Assembly (NCBI GenBank): GCA_902729315.2
Contig: LR746279.1
Coordinates: forward strand, 191,001 to 255,000
Direction of reading: 5' to 3'
Length of the DNA: 64,000 bases
Source: Spirodela intermedia
Lineage: Eukaryota; Streptophyta; Magnoliopsida; Alismatales; Araceae
Position 1 is the first letter of the stretch; each line of letters begins with the position of its first letter. Below the pieces are notes generated by a model. It was not told the origin of the DNA and did not search any database. It worked only from the letters and a program-made list of their open reading frames with translations. Positions 49,896 to 60,749 of the stretch are shown piece by piece. The position numbers were made by a program, and so were the translations under genes.

Positions 49896-50340
49896 TAGAA
49901 GAAAGAGGGGACGAGAGAGAGAGGGCGTGAGAGAGAGAAGATGGAAGAGAGAAAGATAGAGAACGTAGAAGAGAGAGAGAGGACGGCGCGTTAGAGAGAG
50001 AGAGAGAGAGAACTAGAAGAAAGAGGGGACGAGAGAGAGAGGGCGTGAGAGAGAGAAGATGGAAGAGAGAAAGATAGAGAACATAGAAGAGAGAGAGAGG
50101 ACGGCGCGTTAGAGAGAGGGAGAGAGAGAGAACTAGAAGGAAGAGGGGACGAGAGAGAGAGGGCGTGAGAGAGAGAAGATGGAAGAGAGAAAGATAGAGA
50201 ACGTAGAAGAGAGAGAGATACAGAGAGAGGGAGAGAGAGAGAACTAGAAGGAAGAAGGGACGAGAGAGAGAGGGCGTGAGAGAGAGAAGATGGAAGAGAG
50301 AAAGATAGAGAACGTAGAAGAGAGAGAGAAGACGGCGCGT

Positions 50341-50384
<44 letters not shown>

Positions 50385-50525
50385 GAACTAGAAGGAAGAA
50401 GGGACGAGAGAGAGAGGGCGTGAGAGAGATAAGATGGAAGAGAGAAAGATAGAGAACGTAGAAGAGAGAGAGACGACGGCGCGTTAGAGAGAGAGAGAGA
50501 GTGAGACAGAGTGGGGACGATGTGT
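49850..50525. repeat. GA-rich minisatellite, five units
   Basis: Units begin with AACTAGAAG.AAGA.GGGACG at 49893, 50011, 50131, 50242 and 50386, so the period is about 111-144 bp. Each contains GGGCGTGAGAGAGA, AAGATGGAAGAGAG and, in most, GACGGCGCGTTAGAGAG, separated by GA runs of varying length. The long Ser/Leu open frames on the opposite strand are a by-product of the repeat. Confidence 0.9.
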
Positions 50526-50559
50526 GAGTGAGAAGAGAGAGGACCACTTCCCCCACATC

Positions 50560-50900
50560 TATGAAATAAATGGCCCAAGGGTCGTTTTCAAATCAGCTTC
50601 AATTTCATCTTAGGCCGAATAACACATCAGAAAATAAATCAAATTCAGGCTCAAAAGACAAACCACTTTTACATATCCTTGTATGCCCAATAACAACTTT
50701 ATTTCTCCTCCTCTAATCCTGAATTAAAGATTTAAGTAAATTTAAAGAGTATTTCACACTATTAAACATGATGTTTAATCATCCTCTAAGCAATCTTTGA
50801 ATTTCTTAGAATCGCTCATTCCTTTGTCACACTTATAAAAAATATCTAAATTACTCTGAATATATTGTGTTTATCATCGAAATGCTGAAATCATCAGTAC
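50560..50900 (-). repeat. Block A, copy 3 (inverted), with expanded GA tail
   Basis: Inverted landmarks are ATGAAATAAATGG.CCAAGGG, CAGAAAATAAATC, TACATATC.T.TATGCCCAATAA, TTTAATCATCCTC and TTATAAAAAATATCTAAATTA. It abuts the GA-rich minisatellite, which takes the place of the CT-rich tail of copy 1. Confidence 0.65.
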
Positions 50901-52303
50901 ATTCATATTGAATCTTACATATTGAGTTATTTATCTCATGAAGCAAAAACTGGAGATGAATCATGGTTAGAGCCCTCTCACGTGTTTTCCCATGGAACAA
51001 AACTGCATAATAAAATAATGGTCAGACAAATCTCTCCCCTCTCCCCCTCTATCTGCCAAGATAGTCGAAAGTTCATTCTTCTACTCCATTTATTCATCTA
51101 TTTATGGAAACATGCTTTCAAATAAAAAAATAATGAATGTCAAGAAACATAAATAAGATACTGATTTAAAATATGATTTATATGATGATCACATTGATAA
51201 CACATCATTATCTTGTGATAAGTAATACGTAATTAGTATGTTAGGTACATAGCTCGTGGTAAATGATATAGATCTAATGAGAAATCAAGTAAATCATACC
51301 TTAAATTTATTCTGTGAAATACATACTCAATGCATGATTTTTACATACTTTTATACCATATTTATATTTTCAATATTCTATACTCATATGTTAATATGCT
51401 TTACTTGACATTTTTTCCTTTAAATATGTCATTTTATTAAGGCCAAAATCGAAATTTCATTGTTGAAATTTTATTTTTTAGATAAAAACAATTTTTCTAA
51501 ATTTTTGGTGATCTTTCATAATATCTTCAGATATGTGCTGATTAATATAGAAATTATGAGGTTGTTAAGGAAGCCCATTAAGATCTATTTCATTGATTTC
51601 TTTAATCAAATTAGAATGATTCAAGAAATGGTTGAAAATGAGTGAAATGTCTAAAAACAGCTGGAAATGATTGGAAAAAGACAGAAAATACTCAGAAAAA
51701 TGAATTAAGAAATGAAAGTTGATTCTCACTAACAATAAAATGATTCTCAGTGAGAATAAAAACTTTTGATTTAGGGCAAAAGTTGAGTCTCTTTTCTTCC
51801 TCTTTTTGCCAGGTGACAAACAACATCATTCTTCTAATTTTTCATTAATTTATCATATCGTTTTATATAAAAAAATCTGATCTCTATGTAATCCTTACTT
51901 TGTTGCTTTGATTCATTTAGGTCACAAGTGAATGAATTGAAGAAACATTCAACTTCTAAGGATTTTATTCCAGATTTAGCTTGAACTTGTTTGTCTATCT
52001 GTCCCCAATGTCCAAGGAGGAAAATACTACCTTTACTCTATTTTCTATCCTATTTCTTGATGTTTTTGAGTTCATATTAACTTTAATTTCATTTAGAAAA
52101 TATAGTTTTAAAAATAAATAAAGTATCATCATGTATCATCTTCCCTATTGGTTAAACCTAAAATCACCACAATTACTTGATTTATCTTAAAGATAACTCA
52201 ATTTCATAAATTTTAAATACAATAACACATAGATTATCATATATAAAGACAATATTTTACCACCACAACCAGCTATACTATTTTCCCAAGAATATAAAAG
52301 TTG
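50901..52303. other. AT-rich intergenic region
   Basis: I see no gene or clear repeat. Open frames are short and F/I/K-rich. Confidence 0.6.
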
Positions 52304-52750
52304 AAAAGAATGTAGATGATGATAATTCTCTAATAATCCGTAAGGATTACCATATCAAAATCATTGTAACAATACTTGCAAAAAAAGATTGATAGTTCAC
52401 TTGAAAGCCTCCATGTCCATACCAATATATTATTTAGAAAAAGAAAAATTCTTAAAGGTCTCTTAAGCACATATTTTAAGACTCAATTACGATAGTATCT
52501 TCAGTTCTTGAATTTCCCAAGGAATGACTCTACTAATCATGTTCACTGGTAAATGAAGGATAGTCATCTCCAGGAGAGGATCACCTTTATACGGACTGGC
52601 CAAAATTCTTTGCTGTGAAAGATGCACATGAATATAGTGCCTTGCTATCTATCCGTATGATGTCCATTTCTGGTCTTTTTGATCTTCATGATGAAATATT
52701 GCGAAGACAAGGCAAATATTTTCTGAATAATTTATTTCTTGAAAGATTGA
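52304..52750 (-). pseudogene. RLP4-like relic (island region plus 3' flank)
   Basis: On the minus strand, 52750 to about 52496 follows RLP4 from CLHNISYW through the EGDPL island to the next LRR (landmarks CTATCTATCC.TATGATG, GAGGATCACCTT.ATA, AATCATGTTCACTG). It then jumps to sequence resembling the RLP4 3' end (52495-52304, GATAATTCTCT.A.AATCC, ACCATA.CAAAATCATT). The last LRRs, cap and membrane helix are deleted. Confidence 0.65.
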
Positions 52751-53292
52751 AGAAACATTAATACAGAAACAGTTCTCAACAAAAAAAATTAAAGTGACAC
52801 AAGTTTAAATTAGTCGTGTGAAGCAGGAAAAAAACAAAGAGAAGATTTGAGAGTCGTCTCGATAAAGCTGTTCATGGGGCCTGCAGGTTCTGCTTGTACT
52901 AAATAGCAACAGGTTAGGAAGGTCTCTTTTAAACATAGAGAGAATCTCTGATGAGAGGGCATTCTTCACTTTCTATAAGTATGAGAGTTAATTTCAGGGA
53001 GTATCTTGTAGGTAAACATTCCTCAGCACCGGCTCAATCACTACGGCCAGCCTCAAGCCATCAAAAGCCTTTTGGCCAGCTTCAGACTAGTTCAAACCCC
53101 GATCCTTCATCAACGGATCTGACAAAGCCTTGCATCTTTCCTCCCGCCAAATCTTCATTTTCTCAATTTCGAACTTGCCGATCCGCAAGAAAGACATGCC
53201 ATGTCTCTTTACGTGCAAACAAGGATAATCTTCTAATCGTGGTATGCTTTCCGAGCTCAAAGTGAAACATTTGTGAGTTTCTTCTGCGAAGT

Positions 53293-53712
53293 GGTTGCAC
53301 TGCGGGTGCGTTTTTAGTTAACTTAACTGTGATTGTAATACTATCGGCATCGTTATGTTATTTTACAAGAGTCTCTCCGTTATAGAAAGATTGCCACTTG
53401 AGAGAGATCTTTCTGGTTCGCGCAATTAGGCTTCCCGACCTTCACTTCGTCGGTGTAGTTCCCACTCTTAAGACATTGGCAGTGAGAACGATGGCTAATT
53501 TTATCGGTCATCCAAGAAGAACGGAAAGGAAGAACTCTTCTGTGTTGGGGACTTTTAGAGTCCTGTGAACAGAAAGATAAGAACTAGGAAATGGACATTG
53601 GAGAATAGACGAGATATATGAGGATCATCACAAGTTCAGGTAGTTTGGCCAAAAGCCTCTTCTACAGTCAAAGCTGTGGAAGGTGTATCATCCTACTGAA
53701 GAATGAAGATAC
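53293..53712 (-). repeat. Block B, copy 3 (inverted)
   Basis: This is the reverse of block B: GGTTGCACTGCGGGTGCGTTTTTAG at the left, then AAGATTGCCACTTG, AATTAGGCTTCCCGACCTTCA, and ACTGAAGAATGAAGAT at the right. The W-box position reads GGTCAT instead of GGTCAA, so the core is lost. It lies on the upstream side of the minus-strand relic at 52304-52750, as block B does for other RLPs. Confidence 0.7.
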
Positions 53713-55580
53713 ATTACGAAGGCCTTGAACCCAAAAATCTCTTGTCAGATCAATGTAAGAGCCTATTTACAAAAATCTCGCCATTATTAACATCTGTCTT
53801 GTTAACCCCAAGTTTCAAGTTAGGGACTTGACATCTTGATGCAGTATTGAGTCATTCTCAGCCGGGTCAGCAGCTGAAAGGAAAGGGCGGAACTTGTCAA
53901 AAGGAACAGCTACAACAGAACCAATCTCCAACAGAATAGCTCAACGAAGATGACGGCAGAAAATCAACTACAATAACTGAAGAACAGCTACTGAGCGCTC
54001 AACGTCCGCAACGGAACCATAAACGCTCCGAAAGGAGCGATTTTTTTTACTATTGGTTGCATTTATGGTTACTGCTTTAAACTATAAAATATGCACGAGA
54101 CTCAAAGACGGGAGAGAATGTTTGTCTCAAGAAAGTTTATGATGAGTGATTCATCATTGATCTTTTGATCCTATCGCCCCGGCTTGGGTTGGTCGAGAGG
54201 ACCCCATTACTCCCGGTCTGAAGCTTTTCTCTTCTCCCATTCATTTTTCTCTCGATACCCATCGACCTATGTTTGCAACTTTGCTCTTCTTCAACGCGAG
54301 ACAAGTCAACACTTCTAGCAATCCAACTGATGTCTGGCTCTGCTAAGGAACCTGCGGTTTACTCTGCGCCATCTCTGACGGAACGACGGCCTTTCCACAA
54401 CGATAGTGAACTTCCTTCCTTTCTCGATTTAAATTTGTGCATTTAATATGTTCTCTTGCTCTTAGTCGCTTCTGAGACCATAGGATAGCCAGTTATTGAT
54501 ATTCGGCAGATCTTAAGCCGTGATAAGAATATTTCCTGACCTGATAAATCTGGGTGTCCTGTCAGCGGTTTTCTTAAACTGCAGATCCTTTCGTTTATTC
54601 AATTGCGGGTGTTTTTCTAGATAATTTCGAAGTCCACTCATATTCACTTTAATTTCTTGAGTGTATCTACTTGATTTTATAGTCTTCTCATCCTTTTCAA
54701 AACCATCCGCATCACATCTGAAGGTGTCTCTTTGGACCGCACCTTCGGAGGAAGGGAGGAGGGAATTGTAAATAGGTTCTGGGTTACTCGCACAAGAAAA
54801 TTCCGTAATAATAAATAATAAACAATGGCAAAGCCAATCTGTGTTGATAACCCGACCTCGCCATCTGAAGTCAACTTACCTTCTTCCTCTCCTTCACATT
54901 CTTTCTAATACCCGCCAACATGGCCGGAGGATAATTTGTTCGCTTTCCCAGTTACAATAGAACGACGGAAGAGCTGTTTCCGGCTTTACAAGGGTTGCTG
55001 GGGTTGCCAGTGATCTTGAGCCAACAATGTGCTTACCGCCTTCCTTACAATAGATGAGCCTACACTGTTGAAGGATCTTCTTTCCACGAACGTGGAGAGC
55101 TAGGAAGGACGCCAGAATGCAAATAACTTGCTCTGTAAAGAAAATGGGAACCAAAAGGGACGTTGGAAGAGCTCTGGGCCCTGTGGTTTAATGTCTGGTA
55201 GGTAAATTCAACCATCCAGTATCCATTTATCTACGAAAGATTCTATTCTGGGGAGAACATGTTCACACCTTGAAAAGCGTCAACTATTATCTATATTATG
55301 GGAAGTTAATTATTTTTGCAGTTCAATTTGGTAAGGAGCTCCTAGGTTAAGAGTTAGGAGCTCAAGAAGAGAGGATAAAAGTGTCTCTCTATAAGTTTCC
55401 CACATTTTTTGTTCTTTATTGTTTAGACGACAATAAATCGATCATCATAAAAGTTTAATATGACTTTACAACCGTTGTACCACCAAATCTCTTCGTGAGA
55501 TTTTCTACTCAGTTTCTCAGGGGATGAAGTGCTTGTTGAAGATCTCGCGGTTTCTTTTTTCCATCGTTTTTGTCGCAGGC
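53713..55580. other. Intergenic region, probable decayed repeat DNA
   Basis: No gene is supported. A segment at about 54080-54330 has a TATAAAATATGC and pyrimidine-rich layout like an LTR, but I cannot find paired ends. Minus-strand open frames at 54677-54874 and 54894-55154 show no family. Confidence 0.45.
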
Positions 55581-55582
55581 TT

Positions 55583-56115
55583 TAGTAGAGAGAGAGAGAG
55601 CACGAGAAGAAAGAGAGGGCGGAAGAGAGATAGCGGGCGCGAAAGTGCAGAGGAGAGGGAACGGCGACCCCGAGAGAGAGAGAAGAGGAAAGAGAGAGGG
55701 GGAGGAGAGAAAGGGAGAAAGAGAGAGGGTCGCTTGAATTTTGAGGCAATCCCCCCTCACCCCCTCCCGTTTTTTCTTTATTCCTCTTCCAAATGGGTCA
55801 CAAGATGGACCAAGTATGAAATAAATGGGTCAAGGGGCGTCTTCAAATCAATTTTCAATCTCATTTTTGGCCAAATAACACAACAGAAAATAAATCTAAC
55901 TCAGGCTCAAAAGACAAATCTGTTTTACATATCGTCTATGCCCAATAATAACTTCATTTCTGCTTTAATCCTGAAATAAACTCAAGTAAAAATGAAGAGT
56001 ATTCCAAACTATTGAACACCATGTTTAATCATCCTCTTATTTAACATTAGAACTACATAGAAACACATGCATTTTCAGATTTGTAGAAATATCTAAATAA
56101 ATTATTCTTATTAAA
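55583..56115 (-). repeat. Block A, copy 4 (inverted) with GA-rich tail
   Basis: A GA-rich tract lies at 55583-55735. The inverted AT body follows with landmarks TATGAAATAAATGGGTCAAGGG, CAGAAAATAAATCTAA, TACATATCGTCTATGCCCAATAA, GAACACCATGTTTAATCATCC and AAATATCTAAATAA. Confidence 0.65.
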
Positions 56116-56362
56116 TCCTGCACTTACACTTACAATTAAAAATTTAGATATTTTTATAAATGTGAAATAAGAGGATGTACATTCTGTAAAAACATTCTGC
56201 ATTGACATTTAAAAATATCTAAATCCAAAAATGTTCGCACTTATACCCAGTGGCTGAACATTCAGAGGGAAAACAAGATAGTTGTTGATGACACCGACGA
56301 AACTAGATATTTACGAGCATGTGTATCCTTTCATATATGAGAATAGAGCGTCAGGGACGTTC

Positions 56363-56778
56363 TAGTTGATCTTCATTCTTCACTAGTATGAAATCCTGCG
56401 CTGCTCTGACCATAGAGGAGGCATTTGGCCAAACTGCCTGAACCTGTGTGATCTCCTTATATCTCGCTTCCTCTCGAGTAGCAATTTCCCAACTCTCGAC
56501 TCTCCGTTTTGACTTGGACTCTGAAGATCCCTAACACAGCGCAGTTCTTTCTCAGCGTTCTTCTTGGGTGGTTGACCGATAAGTTAGTCATCTTTCGCAC
56601 ATCCATCGTTCTTCACGAACTGAAGGTCGGGAAGCCTAATTTGCACGAAGCAACGAGATGTCTTGCAAGTGGCAATCTTTCGTAAAATAACGAAGAGTCT
56701 CTTGTAAAATGAAATAACGATGCCGATATTATTACAATCATAATCAATTAAACTAAAAATGCGCCCGCAGTGCAACCG
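56363..56778 (+). repeat. Block B, copy 4, upstream of RLP5
   Basis: This is a full-length match to block B at 29495-29928, with a W-box core (TTGACC) at 56572-56577. It lies about 0.55-0.97 kb before the RLP5 start. Confidence 0.75.
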
Positions 56779-58080
56779 TCTCGTGCAAGATTCTTCATCT
56801 CCAATTCAGAAGACTTTTCCATATTATTTTTCCCAAATAAATACGTCCTCTGCCCGCTGTAAAACAGCCTCGTATACGCGAGAGACAATTCGGACCTCAT
56901 CATTTGGCATGTTCTGGAAGGAGGGAGGGAAGGAGGGAGAGAGAGATATATAAAGTAAGCGAAGGGTGCTCTAACGAAAAAGTAAGAGAGATATTAGATG
57001 AAGATGGAAGTCGAGATGGGCCCCGTTACCCTCATCAAAAGTTTATTATTCTCTCTTACTTGACATGAATCTAATCTTTAGCGAAATAAACATGGAAGGG
57101 TTCAAATGAATGAACAGAGGCAAGCCACTTCAATGCTTGACCAAGGAAGCCAGTGCCATGGTACTGTCAGCGGAAGACAACTTGACATTGGTCCATGTCG
57201 GCGGTGTCAGCCAACCAAATAAATGGAGCCTCCGATTAACATGATCGAGATCCGCGCCGCCCTCACTTCCCACATACTCCCTGTAGGAGGCTGTCGTTGG
57301 GGTGTGGTCACAGTTAAGCGTAAGAAAGATGACTTCTTTTCCTTCTGCTGCTCCTACTATCGCCTTCTGGGGTGCTGTCCCGAGAAGACTGATCCTCACT
57401 CTCATCATCATAGCATCGTCTTCCATGGGATGCGAAGGCAGGGGTTGTCATGACAACGAGCTCAGGGCCTTGCTCGAGATCAGGAAGGCTTTCAACTTCC
57501 CCAATGTCTCGGCCTTGCCAGACTGGGGCCACTCAACAACAAATGGGGGAACAGACTGCTGCGGATGGCCTGGCATAACCTGCGACTCCAACACCGACCG
57601 CATAGTCGAGATGGTTTTATTTGCCAAGAGGCTGAGTGCTGCGGAGGAGACATGGCACCCAGACCTTACCATGTTGGCAGAGTTTGGAAAGCTAGAGAGG
57701 TTGAATTTGGGGTTCAATCACATGGGCGGTGTCATTCAAGAGGGTAAGTAACATCTTTCAATTGTGAAAAGCAACTGGTTCATTTGATTTCTTTTTTACT
57801 GAAGACAGGTGCCGAGATTCGCTTTCATCAATGTGAGTATTCAGTTCACAATATATTTGCTCTCAATAGATTTAAGAACTGTAAATTTCTCTCTTTCATT
57901 TCTTTCATGTCTTGCAGTTGTTTGTGTCTTGAACCTCCTAAAGGCTTTGGATCTGTCATTGAACAAGTTGGAGGTTCCATTCCATCATGTTTGTGCACCT
58001 TGGGATTCCTAATAGAAATATATCTCATAACGGATTGGGAGGCAACATTGATAAGCTCAAATTAGGCTTCCATAGCCGTT

Positions 58081-59540
58081 GTTATGCTCTGAGTTTATAA
58101 AAAATATTTATAATTATTTTTCATCTACTGATCTACTCTATTATATGAATAGGGCAAGTAGGAGGTCAATCTTTAGGGAATTGAGATTTTTATTTGTAAT
58201 ATGGTTTAAGCTGAAGAGGTAGGTAAGAGATTAGAGAGATTAGACGGGGAGGAAAGAGTAATGGAAGAATGTGAATCTTGATTTTCGTGATTGTGAATGA
58301 TTCTAAAAAAATCGAGATTTCGATTTTAGAATTGAGAGACGTTTTAGACACTCATACTAAAGGCTTAGGGGAATGATTTGAAAGAAGAGAAGATGATGAA
58401 AGGCAAGAGACTCAAGAAGATCTTGATCTTCCTACGAAGATCAAGATATCCATGATCTCAAGAGGGACGGTTGAACTAGGGTTTGATTTTCTGAGGAATA
58501 GAAAAGAAGATGGAGAGAACTAATCTTATTGAATATCAGAGGATGAATCACGAATTTCATGACCTGAAGTGCATACCTTGGGTCTATATATTTCGCTCAG
58601 ACCAAGCAGTTTTCTCTAGCAAAAACACACTTGAAAGATCAAGAACAAACTTCGTAATAGTTCACCTTTGTTCAGGTTTATCAACCTGGATCTTGGGAAA
58701 GCCTTTTTCTGCGGCCAACCTCTACTAGAGTAATCTCCAGCATGCTGCCAAAAGAAAGGAGAAAAGGTTTTATACATAGGGATGCATTTCGCAAAAGAAC
58801 CCTCCCCCTTTCCTATTATCTTTCCATGCCTTTTCTCCTACCTTCCTTTGCTTAGGCGTCCGTTAGATCTCAAATTCGTGGCCCATCTTAGAGAAAGATG
58901 GTTAAAGAGATATTGGGCTATAACAGGTCGTGTTTAGCTGTGGTCTTTTAGGTATTTCTTGGCCCACAACACTTTCCTTAGTGAGAGAGTTGACACCAGA
59001 TCCCATAAGAACTATGGGAGCAGTCCCCGGATGGGTGACCTCCTTGGGAAGTCCCCGGGTACGTGTGCATGCGTGTGAAGTACCGGGATGGGTGACCTCT
59101 GAGAAGTTTGGCCCAAGATAGTTATCCGAAAAAAATAATAATAATAATAAAATATTCATGAATAATAACACTGTTTGACTTCTAAGAAATCACACAGGTT
59201 ACCCATAAGAAAATAAATCAAGAGTGTTCACATGTGCATAAAAATAGAGTATGATGCTTTAAGATTAATATTCACAAGATGGCATAAATTCCTTGTATAT
59301 TTATATCATTAATAATTCCATTGTAATCATGAAATTCATATATATATATATATCAACGAATTTTTCATGAGAACTTATAAATAGGAAGTCATTACTCATA
59401 TTCATAGTTTTAATATTACAAACATGATCTTGGCGAATTTCTGAGCTCAAAAGCATGTGAAATCATAGGTATTATCACTATATTTATCATGTTATCATAC
59501 ATTCCTTCCTATTTTGACAGATTTCATTTCCTAACATGCC
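58081..59540. mobile_element. Foreign DNA inside RLP5, including 5S-like boxes
   Basis: This segment has no LRR similarity and interrupts exon 2. Its middle carries 5S-rRNA-like boxes (listed separately). The left part (58081-58900) has TE-like leader features but no coding domains. I cannot define its ends precisely. Confidence 0.5.
58991..59108 (+). mobile_element. 5S-rRNA-derived segment, Cassandra-like
   Basis: CACCAGATCCCATAAGAACT (58994-59012 region) and GGATGGGTGACCTCCTTGGG (from 59029) match plant 5S rRNA in order, with about 25 bases missing between them. A second GGGATGGGTGACCTC box follows at 59085. In plants, 5S sequence inside a non-coding repeat is typical of Cassandra terminal-repeat retrotransposons. 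A stray 5S pseudogene is the alternative. Confidence 0.6.
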
Positions 59541-59755
59541 TTGATTTGTCAAACCGTTCTAAGGGAACTACTCATCCTACTTGTGTAACATGCGGTCCTT
59601 GACATATCTCCATCTATCTAGTGATAGATTGTGAACCAGTATTCCGTCATGCATGGGCTACTTGAATAAGCTCAATACTATCAATCTTGATGGTAGTGGG
59701 TTCAAGGGAATCTCTGCTATAGATCAGTCATCGTTAAGTAATCTTAGCAAATTTA

Positions 59756-60749
59756 CATTTTGAAATGTGAAAATATCCTTTAGAGAATTTTAATAATTTA
59801 TTTATTTAAATATTACTTAATATAAAATGCAGTTTAGCTTTAAAATTAGTGGGATTTCTCCAGGTCGAACATAGAATAATCTTAATTCTCTGGCAAAAAT
59901 TCAGATTATTTTCGTGACTATACTAATTTCTATGAATGTTTCTTTGAAATAACTAATTTTAAATCCTTTTTCATTGATCATTCTTGCAGGATCGATTTTG
60001 AATGATTTTGAGCTTTATTTTTTTTGAAACAAATTTTAAGTATGTCGATAAAAGAAGATTCAAATAATTTAAATAGGCCCAAAAGATGCACAATAAATTT
60101 CACAAAAAATCAAAAGAAATGCCTCGGTTGTCTATCACATGATGGGGCTAAAATCGAACGAATGTGCACAGTATATGCCCCATTTCCTCATTTGTGCTCC
60201 CCCGAACGAAGATATGATGCTATGGGATCAACTAGGGACGGCAACAGCATTGGCTGGTGGCTCTCTAGTACACTCTAAAGCAAGATTCGAAGACTGAACT
60301 GAATATGCCTTTTGTAGTTTCCAATCCTCAACAAGATATGTTTTTATTTTTAAAGAAAAATTGAGAATTTTTGGAGCACATTTGATGAGATTTTTGCAAG
60401 GTCAAACTTTGGAGTTTACCCATGGATAAAACTGTAAAAAAGAAAAAAATAAAAGGTAAAAAAATATTGGAGTTTCCAATCCTCATTTTTGTGTCTTCTC
60501 AAATTTTTTTAAAAAATAAAAAATGTTCATCTAAACATATTTACTCCAAAGTTCAAAATAAAAAATAGATAAATAAATGTAAGAATAATTAAGTATAAAA
60601 TAACTAATTCCTAATATTTTCATGCATTCAGTGTAAAATTCAAATTTCCTGAATTAATGCTGATAAATGTGATTTAATATAAACTTATCATCATTTAGTA
60701 TCTAAAATATGCTCATTAGAATGCATAAATCACATGTTTTTAGTCTCTC
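59756..60749. other. Second insertion in RLP5, AT-rich, no coding domain
   Basis: AGTAATCT appears at both edges (59739 region and 60763 region) at the equivalent LRR position, as if a short stretch was duplicated on insertion. The content is AT-rich with no recognisable protein. An 84-codon open frame at 60024-60278 has no family match. Confidence 0.45.

Noticed and set aside
49834-50578. Long Ser/Leu-rich open frames (240 and 195 codons) on the minus strand
   Set aside because: They are pure translations of the GA minisatellite, which leaves several frames open.
54080-54330. Possible LTR with a TATA box
   Set aside because: Ends, target duplication and partner LTR could not be found, so I list it only within the intergenic description.
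55524-55979. 151-codon plus-strand open frame rich in Arg/Glu
   Set aside because: It runs through the GA-rich tail and body of block A. Inverted copies show no conserved frame.
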